Origin: Ectothiorhodospiraceae bacterium BW-2
GTDB taxonomy: Bacteria > Pseudomonadota > Gammaproteobacteria > Thiohalomonadales > Thiohalomonadaceae
Length of the DNA stretch: 64,000 bases
Assembly (NCBI GenBank): GCA_008375315.1
Contig: CP032507.1
Coordinates: forward strand, 1,849,001 to 1,913,000
Direction: 5' to 3'
Position 1 is the first letter of the stretch. Each line of letters opens with the position of its first letter. A program made the translations under genes and the position numbers. The notes below the pieces were generated by a model. That model was not told the origin of the DNA and made no database searches. It saw only the letters and a program-made list of their open reading frames with translations. Positions 44,148-50,411 of this stretch are shown here, piece after piece.

Positions 44148-45572
44148 ATGTCAAAGTTATTGTTATCCCTTGCGTTACTGCTCCCTAGCTTGGTGTGGGG
44201 TGCTACCGGCGGGGAGCGGCTCGATCTGACGACTCACTGGGTGGGGTTTACCGCGCTCGCTATCTTTTTTATCGCCTACTTGCTAGTGATGGCGGAGGAG
44301 TTTACCCACCTGCGGAAGTCGAAGCCGGTGATTTTAGCCGCCGGTCTGATTTGGGGACTGATCGGCTGGATCTATGTGAGCTATGGTATTGAGCATGAAG
44401 CGGAGCTGGCGGTACGCCACAATCTGCTTGAGTATGCCGAGCTGATGCTGTTTCTGCTGGTGGCGATGACCTATATTAATACCCTAGAAGAGCGGCAGGT
44501 ATTTGATGCGCTACGAGCCTATCTGATTCGTAGTGGCTTCGGTTTTCGGGCGCTATTTTGGATTACCGGTATGCTCGCCTTTTTTATCTCACCTATCGCC
44601 GATAATTTGACCACCGCGCTGCTCATGTGCGCGGTAGTGATGGCAGTGGGGGGGGATAACGGTAAATTTATCCTCCTAGCGTGCATTAACATTGTGGTGG
44701 CGGCTAACGCAGGGGGAGCTTTCTCCCCCTTTGGCGATATCACCACGCTGATGGTGTGGCAGAAGGGGATGGTGGAGTTTTGGACCTTTTTTGCACTGTT
44801 TGTGCCGGCAGCGGTTAACTTTTTGGTGCCAGCTACGGTGATGCACTTTGCGGTGCCTGATGTCAAACCTCTAGCGACTAACGAAGTGGTGTCGATGCGG
44901 CGCGGTGCGAAGCGCATTTTGGTGCTCTTTTTGGCGACCATTGTGACCGCAGTCTCGTTTCATAACTTCCTCCACCTCCCCCCGGTGGTCGGGATGTTGA
45001 CGGGGCTGGCCTATCTGCAGCTATTTGGTTTTTATATGAAAAAGACGGCTCATCGCAGCCCCCACTCCGCTGCTGCTGCTGCTGATGATGATGATGAGGA
45101 GCGGCACAGCGGTGAAATGGGGAGCGTGATCGCGTTTGATGTCTTTAAACCGATCGCCAAAGCGGAGTGGGATACGCTGCTTTTCTTTTATGGTGTGGTG
45201 CTCTGTGTGGGGGGGTTAGGCTTTATTGGCTATCTAACTCTAAGCTCTGAGCTGATGTATAACGGCTGGGGGGCGACGCCGGCTAATATCACCATCGGCT
45301 TCCTTTCAGCCATTGTCGATAATATTCCGGTGATGTTTGCGGTGTTAACGATGAACCCCGAGATGTCAACCGGACAGTGGCTGCTCGTTACGCTGACGGC
45401 AGGCGTGGGCGGTTCAATGCTCTCTATCGGTTCGGCGGCCGGGGTGGCGCTGATGGGGCAGGCGCGGGGGAACTATACCTTTTTTGGCCATTTAAAGTGG
45501 ACTCCGGTGATCGCCTTGGGGTATCTGGCTAGTATCGTGGTTCACCTAGGGTTTAACGGTCACTACTTTTAG
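44148..45572 (+). CDS. nhaD: Na+/H+ antiporter, NhaD type
   Basis: 474 aa with about 12 membrane segments after a leader-like N-terminus (LLLPSLVWGA). NhaD family hallmarks are visible: ISPIADNLTTALLM, NAGGAFSPFGDITTLMVW and FLSAIVDNIPVMFAVLTMNPE. It exchanges Na+ (or Li+) for H+. A cytoplasmic loop near residue 305 carries an Ala-Asp run (AAAADDDDEE) encoded by GCT and GAT triplet repeats. It starts 18 bases after the SLC13 gene with its own AAGGA site. A sodium gradient from NhaD would suit Na+-dependent BicA (inference). Ends 20 bases into convergent cbbR. Confidence 0.9.
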   Translation: MSKLLLSLALLLPSLVWGATGGERLDLTTHWVGFTALAIFFIAYLLVMAEEFTHLRKSKPVILAAGLIWGLIGWIYVSYGIEHEAELAVRHNLLEYAELMLFLLVAMTYINTLEERQVFDALRAYLIRSGFGFRALFWITGMLAFFISPIADNLTTALLMCAVVMAVGGDNGKFILLACINIVVAANAGGAFSPFGDITTLMVWQKGMVEFWTFFALFVPAAVNFLVPATVMHFAVPDVKPLATNEVVSMRRGAKRILVLFLATIVTAVSFHNFLHLPPVVGMLTGLAYLQLFGFYMKKTAHRSPHSAAAAADDDDEERHSGEMGSVIAFDVFKPIAKAEWDTLLFFYGVVLCVGGLGFIGYLTLSSELMYNGWGATPANITIGFLSAIVDNIPVMFAVLTMNPEMSTGQWLLVTLTAGVGGSMLSIGSAAGVALMGQARGNYTFFGHLKWTPVIALGYLASIVVHLGFNGHYF

Positions 45573-46596
45573 TATTCACCGAGGGTTGTAGGTGATGGAG
45601 GTGGTGTGCTAGCTCCGGCCAGAGCTCCAGCAGGCGCTGATTCATGCGCGGCTGGATCTCCATGGCAAATGCCAAAAAGGTGCTGGCTACTAGCGATAGC
45701 TCTTTGCCTTTAGGATAGACTAAAAACCACTGGCGCATAATCGGAAAATCTTCTACATCGAGAAGGGCTAGCGGGCCGTTCGTGCCCTCTAGTGCCAAGG
45801 TGTGTAGTGAGAGAACCGATAGACCAAGGTGGCCGACAATCGCGTGCTTAATCGCCTCATTACTGCCTAGCTCCATGCGTACATTAGGCTGTAGCCCTCT
45901 ATTGGCAAAGGTTCTGATGGCGGCGTCGCGAATGCCGGAGCCTGGTTCGCGCATAATCATAGGCTCCATGACAATTCTCTCTAATGAGATATTTTTCTGC
46001 TTCACTAGGGGATGATCCCGAGGAGCCATCACCATCAGCGGATTGGCGGTAAAGGGGAACGACTCTACATCGAGTCTATCAAAGGGGACCTGCCCCATAA
46101 TGTAGAGATCATCTTCATTAGCGTTAATCCGTTCGATAATGCGATCTCGGTTAGAGACCTTGAGCGAGACATCGATGCCGGGGTGGCGCTGGCAGAACTC
46201 ACCGAGGACTTCAGGGGCGAAATATTTGGCGGTCGATATCACGCCTAGCCGCAATCTACCCCGTTTTAGACCTTTTAGATCGGCCACTTTCATCTCCAGA
46301 TTGGCCAGATTTTCAAAAATCTTACGACACGACTGGTAGAGCTCCATCCCAGCTTCGGTCGGGCGCACATTGCGGCCCACCTGTTCGAATAGCGCAATGC
46401 CGAGCGAGTCGGAGAGCTTTTTGACCTGCATCGAGACCGTCGGCTGGGTTAAAAAGAGCTCCTCCGCTGCACGGGTAAAGTTACCATGCCGGACAATCGC
46501 CTCAAAAATCTGGAGCTGGCGCAGAGTCGTATGGCGGATGAGATAGGTCGGCATCGCCGATGGGGGGGTATAGCCAGGTTCACTAAAAGGGGGCAT
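45553..46596 (-). CDS. cbbR: LysR-family RuBisCO operon regulator CbbR
   Basis: 347 aa. The N-terminal winged HTH reads FEAIVRHGNFTRAAEELFLTQPTVSMQVKKLSD, and the effector domain contains LRLGVISTAKYFAPEVLGEFC, close to known CbbR proteins that bind RuBP, PEP or ATP and activate cbb genes. It is the last gene of the carboxysome run, 33 bases after the mcdB-like gene. The in-frame ATG at 46554 (MPTYLIRHTTLRQL) may be the true start, as the first 14 residues lack family similarity. Confidence 0.92.
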   Translation of the reverse strand: MPPFSEPGYTPPSAMPTYLIRHTTLRQLQIFEAIVRHGNFTRAAEELFLTQPTVSMQVKKLSDSLGIALFEQVGRNVRPTEAGMELYQSCRKIFENLANLEMKVADLKGLKRGRLRLGVISTAKYFAPEVLGEFCQRHPGIDVSLKVSNRDRIIERINANEDDLYIMGQVPFDRLDVESFPFTANPLMVMAPRDHPLVKQKNISLERIVMEPMIMREPGSGIRDAAIRTFANRGLQPNVRMELGSNEAIKHAIVGHLGLSVLSLHTLALEGTNGPLALLDVEDFPIMRQWFLVYPKGKELSLVASTFLAFAMEIQPRMNQRLLELWPELAHHLHHLQPSVNTKSSDR

Positions 46597-46629
46597 GGAG
46601 GGGGATTCGGGTCGAGTACAGCCGTTCGA

Positions 46630-46824
46630 TCAGTCGGGCCAGACGCGCTTACCGTGTTTAAAGCTCTGCACCAGTGTCTGCTGCTGCTCATTGTGGCTCG
46701 GCGATTGCGGCGACGGGGAAGAGGCTTTACGCCGCGTGGTGGCCGGGCGCTTTTTCGGGGTCTGCTGCTCAGTCGTTGTGGTCGGCAGTTGTTCGGTTGG
46801 ATCTGTCTTTTCCGGAGTGGTCAT
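46630..46824 (-). CDS. McdB-like carboxysome positioning protein (orphan)
   Basis: 64 aa, basic, Pro/Thr/Gln-rich and evidently disordered, ending QSFKHGKRVWPD. Alpha-McdB proteins are small, disordered, lie just downstream of cso genes and share an invariant C-terminal tryptophan; the KRVWPD end and the location fit. McdB loads onto carboxysomes and uses the ParA-like ATPase McdA to space them over the nucleoid. No mcdA is present in the window, so this would be an orphan. GAGGTAA 7 bases upstream supports ATG 46824. The family call rests on composition, C-terminus and position. Confidence 0.72.
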   Translation of the reverse strand: MTTPEKTDPTEQLPTTTTEQQTPKKRPATTRRKASSPSPQSPSHNEQQQTLVQSFKHGKRVWPD

Positions 46825-46855
46825 AGAGAGTTACCTCGATTGTCAATGGGGGGTG

Positions 46856-47119
46856 TCAGTGATCACTATCTTCGTTAGTAAGCAGTTGATCCATTTTATG
46901 AGCAAACGCCCACTGCGCTGCGGTGGGAGTCGCCTCAGGATGCTCGGCATGGATGGTGACATTGACATAGTTACGGCCAAAACCGAGATCAGGATAGTAG
47001 GCCTCCTGCTCAGAGAGTTCTGCGGCTAAGTCGAGAAAATCACGCAACTGTTCATAATCGGCAAACTCATAGCGTCTTTCGAGCCGATTAGGTCGTTTGC
47101 GCTCCTGCCAAGGCTTCAT
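46856..47119 (-). CDS. acRAF: Alpha-carboxysome RuBisCO assembly factor (PCD-like)
   Basis: 87 aa with the pterin-4a-carbinolamine dehydratase-like fold: RLERRYEFADYEQLRDFLDLAAEL, then LGFGRNYVNVTIHAEH and TAAQWAFAHKMDQLL. In the carboxysome context this is acRAF, a chaperone that assists L8S8 assembly rather than a pterin enzyme. Its canonical place is downstream of csoS1 and the ferritin-like gene, as here. Confidence 0.9.
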   Translation of the reverse strand: MKPWQERKRPNRLERRYEFADYEQLRDFLDLAAELSEQEAYYPDLGFGRNYVNVTIHAEHPEATPTAAQWAFAHKMDQLLTNEDSDH

Positions 47120-47194
47120 TGCTTACCTCGTGAATGGGTTAGGTATCGCCCCCCTATCGCGGGGGGCTCTGAAACATTATCGAGCAGCTACGCG

Positions 47195-47671
47195 CTATCT
47201 ATAGTAACTGCGACGGTTGTCGGCTGCTGTAGGGGCGGTTAACTGGGTGTACCACTGCCCTAGTTCATGGCTGTGGTTGAGCTCCTCCTGTAGTAGCTGC
47301 TGGAAGAAGAGGGTGTCGTTGCTATAGGGGGTGGTTTGACAGTAGCTGACCGCCTCACTATAGAACCGAACCAACTCCTGCTCAAACTCAATAGCCACCA
47401 ACACTAGCTCTGCTAGCTGAGTGCCGAGTCTGACCGGTCGTAGTTGAGAGGCACTAGGGGCAACCCCCACCGAGAGCATACGGGCGATAATACGCTCGAT
47501 ATGCTCCATCTCCTCCTTCGCTTCGGCAGCTAGGCGCTCGGCATCTTTGAGCAGACCCCATCCAGAGACTAGGCGTGCTTGAGCCGTGTAGAGCTGAACG
47601 GCAGAGAACTCTAGGCTTAGGGCTCGCCCTAGATAGCCTAAAATTCTCTGATCCGATTGATTGGTAATCAC
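47195..47671 (-). CDS. Carboxysome-operon ferritin-like protein
   Basis: 158 aa, four-helix ferritin-like fold with di-iron ligand candidates in LSLEFSAVQLYTAQ, AKEEMEHIERI, VAIEFEQELVRFY and LLQEELNHSHELGQW. A bacterioferritin-like gene is a frequent but poorly understood member of alpha-carboxysome operons. Possible roles are iron storage or oxygen/peroxide handling near the carboxysome; both are inference. It lies 37 bases after the distal csoS1 gene. Confidence 0.85.
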   Translation of the reverse strand: MITNQSDQRILGYLGRALSLEFSAVQLYTAQARLVSGWGLLKDAERLAAEAKEEMEHIERIIARMLSVGVAPSASQLRPVRLGTQLAELVLVAIEFEQELVRFYSEAVSYCQTTPYSNDTLFFQQLLQEELNHSHELGQWYTQLTAPTAADNRRSYYR

Positions 47672-47708
47672 CGTTCTATCTCTTGTGCGCTAAATTCGCA
47701 TTGTCGAA

Positions 47709-48023
47709 TTAGGCGTCGCTAGAGTCAGCGCCGCCACCGGTAGGGAGTACCGGCTCAACTTCGCGGTGTGGACGGGCGATAATATGGGCGGCAACTAGGC
47801 CATCACCAACGCGCTCACAAGCATCGGCACCGGCGCGAACAGCGGCATTGACAGCTCCAGTCTCGCCTCTTACCAAGACGGTGACATAACCACCGCCGAC
47901 AAACTCACGCCCGATAAGGCGCACCTCAGCAGCTTTAGTCATTGCATCAGCCGCTTCAATGGCAGGAACCAAGCCACGGGTCTCGATCATCCCCAGTGCA
48001 ATACCGTAGTTATCATTTGACAT
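47709..48023 (-). CDS. csoS1: Carboxysome hexameric shell protein CsoS1 (copy 2)
   Basis: 104 aa single BMC domain that tiles shell facets as hexamers with a central pore. The core from NYGIALGMIETRG to REVEPVL is identical in protein to the other csoS1 copy, but this one has a longer tail (PTGGGADSSDA). I prefer ATG 48023: GGAGAG abuts the upstream ATG at 48029 with no spacing but is 6 bases from 48023. Last shell gene of the operon. Confidence 0.96.
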   Translation of the reverse strand: MSNDNYGIALGMIETRGLVPAIEAADAMTKAAEVRLIGREFVGGGYVTVLVRGETGAVNAAVRAGADACERVGDGLVAAHIIARPHREVEPVLPTGGGADSSDA

Positions 48024-48062
48024 TGTCATCTCTCCATTCAGATTCAGATTAAGGCTCGTGGG

Positions 48063-48356
48063 CTACTTATTGTTGCCTAGTACCGGCTCAACTTCGCGGT
48101 GTGGGCGAGCGATAATATGGGCGGCAACTAGGCCGTCACCGACTCGCTCACAGGCATCAGCGCCAGCACGAACCGCCGCATTAACCGCACCGGTCTCGCC
48201 ACGAACTAGCACGGTAACATAGCCGCCACCGACAAATTCACGCCCTATCAGTCTGACCTCTGCCGCTTTAGTCATGGCGTCGGCTGCTTCAATAGCCGGT
48301 ACCAGACCGCGAGTTTCAATCATGCCTAGTGCGATACCATAGTTTTCAGTTGCCAT
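48063..48356 (-). CDS. csoS1: Carboxysome hexameric shell protein CsoS1 (copy 1)
   Basis: 97 aa single BMC domain. AGGAG lies 7 bases upstream of the ATG. Its 89-residue core is identical to the next csoS1 copy while the DNA differs at many third positions, so the pair is old and held by selection. Short C-terminal tail GNNK. CsoS1 hexamers form the facets and admit bicarbonate and RuBP. Confidence 0.96.
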   Translation of the reverse strand: MATENYGIALGMIETRGLVPAIEAADAMTKAAEVRLIGREFVGGGYVTVLVRGETGAVNAAVRAGADACERVGDGLVAAHIIARPHREVEPVLGNNK

Positions 48357-48409
48357 TTTCGTCTCCTGTTGACTTATTAAATAAATAGACTCTGGTGGCC
48401 TGAGGGTAA

Positions 48410-48655
48410 TCAGGCTTCCCAGTTATCGATAATGCCGCCGATGGTTAAATCGGTCAGAATTTCAAAATCACCTACGGCGTATCTTGCCGCAGAACCGTTG
48501 ACGGTAAAGACCCAGTTGCCGTTACGAACGCCGACAGGATCAACCGCGACTTGGCGCTTACCTTGAGCGTCGCGCAGCACCCGTAGCCCAATCTGTTTTA
48601 GCCCCTCAATGCGACGGGTACAGAAGAGCGATCGTTCTACTTGAAAAATATCCAT
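48410..48655 (-). CDS. csoS4B: Carboxysome vertex protein CsoS4B
   Basis: 81 aa, single BMC-P (EutN/CcmL) domain: LFCTRRIEGLKQIGLRVLRD, then VAVDPVGVRNGNWVFTVNGSAAR and a final LTIGGIIDNWEA. Pentamers cap icosahedral vertices. Lies two bases after csoS4A, as in other alpha-carboxysome operons; order in the operon decides A versus B. Confidence 0.95.
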   Translation of the reverse strand: MDIFQVERSLFCTRRIEGLKQIGLRVLRDAQGKRQVAVDPVGVRNGNWVFTVNGSAARYAVGDFEILTDLTIGGIIDNWEA

Positions 48656-48657
48656 AC

Positions 48658-48927
48658 CTACTCGCCCACCGCCGACTCATCTTCTGCAGGAGGCCAGTGG
48701 TCGATAATACCGACGATAGTTAAATCGCTAGGGTACTCTTTGCTCCCGGCCGCCTCTCGCGCGGCCGAGCTGCCGACACAGATCACCCAATCCCCCGGCA
48801 CACAGCCGACGGCATCGACGGCGACCATTTTTGAGGAGCCATCCTTAACCACCAGCAGATGCTTATGTTCAAAGCCTGCGATGCGGTTGGTGGCGACTAG
48901 CGGTTTCTCTACCTGACAGATTTTCAT
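48658..48927 (-). CDS. csoS4A: Carboxysome vertex protein CsoS4A
   Basis: 89 aa BMC-P domain protein: VATNRIAGFEHKHLLVV, AVDAVGCVPGDWVICVGSSAAREA and DLTIVGIIDHWP. It is followed by a short acidic tail. It starts immediately after the csoSCA stop, indicating translational coupling. Forms pentameric vertices with or in place of CsoS4B. Confidence 0.95.
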   Translation of the reverse strand: MKICQVEKPLVATNRIAGFEHKHLLVVKDGSSKMVAVDAVGCVPGDWVICVGSSAAREAAGSKEYPSDLTIVGIIDHWPPAEDESAVGE

Positions 48928-50400
48928 TTAGTGGGCTCCCACCTTTAGAGAGGCCTTCACGCTGCAGTGGAGAGTCTCCAACGGCGCATCGTGAGTGTTA
49001 CAATCGCGGATGACCTGTAGCGTATGCAGCAGCCCCTGTGTGGCTAGTTCGGCGTAACGGCTGTTAATGGCTGCTGCCACTCGCTGACACTTCTCTACGG
49101 CTCGCTCCCTAGCGCCGGGGACTCGACTGTGGTAGTCGAACCGAATCACAATCGGAATAGGCAGCGAACGCGACACATTAAGGCCGGTAAATATCTTAAT
49201 CCCAACATCGAGATCTTGAGTCGCCTCCTCAACTGTATTGAGGTAGGCAAAGTACATTAAGTTGCGTAGCTGAATCTCTTCAAAGCCGACTCCGGCACCG
49301 ATAAAGCGCTCGGCATGGCCGATATCGTGATAGTGGCTGCCGTGGTGCTGTTTAACATAGTCGATTTGGGAGAGATTGTTGATCGCAATGGCCTGAATAA
49401 AACGCGCCATCCCAGGGTCAATATCGGGGCTAGCGTAGCCAATTGCACTCTCAATCGTCTGCTCTGCCTGCTGCGGATGGTCGCTATAGCTCTGCTGGTA
49501 GAGCTGTAGCGTATCGACATAGCGATTTAAGGCTAGCTCCCCCTTCCCATCGGGCAGATGGATGCGAATGGCATCGGTATCGGTATCGAGCCCTAGCAGC
49601 AGTAGATCGATCGAGGCACCACAGCAGAAGCTATTCTCTATCGCCTGTTGAAAGGCTAAGAGGCGCTCTAAGCCAGCCTTAGCAGCCTTTTCGGTATCAG
49701 AGCCGTGAGCTGCGCACCCCTCATGTTCAGGATCAACCGAACTGAAGTGGTAGGCGACCACTTTTAGGTAGCGGGTCGGCTCATCGGCTAGATTAGGACG
49801 CCCTTCGCGATAGCGCAGCATCTCGACCTCAACCCATTTTTGGAGGCTATCTTCGATATCAAATAGCGAACCGGCATACGATTTGCGCCGCACTGCGCGG
49901 TGGGGCAGACGCAGCACATAGCGAATGAGATGGGCTAGACGACCATCGGCGCAGGGAGAGATATCAAGGGTATGAAAACCGCACGACTGTAACCATGGCT
50001 CAAATTCGGCGTCACTCATCGCCCCGAGTGGATTGTCGCTATAGAAGCGATCAGCGAACTGGCGATAGGTCGAAAAAGTTGCCATCGCATAGAGTTTGCG
50101 CATATCTAGCTGAGTCACCCACGCCGCGGCGAGGAGCTCCTCAGGGAGAGCAAATCCAAGCTGTTGCTGAACGAGCTGTTGTGCCACTGTCTCGAAGTTA
50201 GGCTCATGCTGGCGTGCCGAAAGCTGCTTTAACACCGGGATGATGGCGTCAAAAGTGCCCTTAACCCCCGTTTCATAGTGGGCTAGACGAGCGTTCGCTC
50301 GGCTATCTGTCAGCGAGTGGCCCTGCCTAGAGGTTACCGCGCCGGGACGGCGCAGCGGCGCTCTAGCTGGCTGTGGATATTGGCGAGAGTTGCGGATCAT
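48928..50400 (-). CDS. csoSCA: Carboxysomal carbonic anhydrase CsoSCA
   Basis: 490 aa. Zinc site Cys150 (PCADGR, with Asp152-Arg154 dyad), His218 (VAYHFSSVD) and Cys229 (EHEGCAAHGSD); the spacing of 68 and 11 residues mirrors Halothiobacillus CsoSCA (173/242/253). It converts bicarbonate to CO2 inside the carboxysome. The N-terminal roughly 45 residues are Arg/Pro-rich and disordered, which in the family bind RuBisCO. Located between csoS2 and csoS4A. Confidence 0.96.
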   Translation of the reverse strand: MIRNSRQYPQPARAPLRRPGAVTSRQGHSLTDSRANARLAHYETGVKGTFDAIIPVLKQLSARQHEPNFETVAQQLVQQQLGFALPEELLAAAWVTQLDMRKLYAMATFSTYRQFADRFYSDNPLGAMSDAEFEPWLQSCGFHTLDISPCADGRLAHLIRYVLRLPHRAVRRKSYAGSLFDIEDSLQKWVEVEMLRYREGRPNLADEPTRYLKVVAYHFSSVDPEHEGCAAHGSDTEKAAKAGLERLLAFQQAIENSFCCGASIDLLLLGLDTDTDAIRIHLPDGKGELALNRYVDTLQLYQQSYSDHPQQAEQTIESAIGYASPDIDPGMARFIQAIAINNLSQIDYVKQHHGSHYHDIGHAERFIGAGVGFEEIQLRNLMYFAYLNTVEEATQDLDVGIKIFTGLNVSRSLPIPIVIRFDYHSRVPGARERAVEKCQRVAAAINSRYAELATQGLLHTLQVIRDCNTHDAPLETLHCSVKASLKVGAH

Positions 50401-50411
50401 GCGGCTTTAAC

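Noticed and set aside
46486-47029. Plus-strand frames of 130 and 144 codons over the mcdB/acRAF region.
   Set aside because: They oppose acRAF and the McdB-like gene, which have good ribosome sites and family features.
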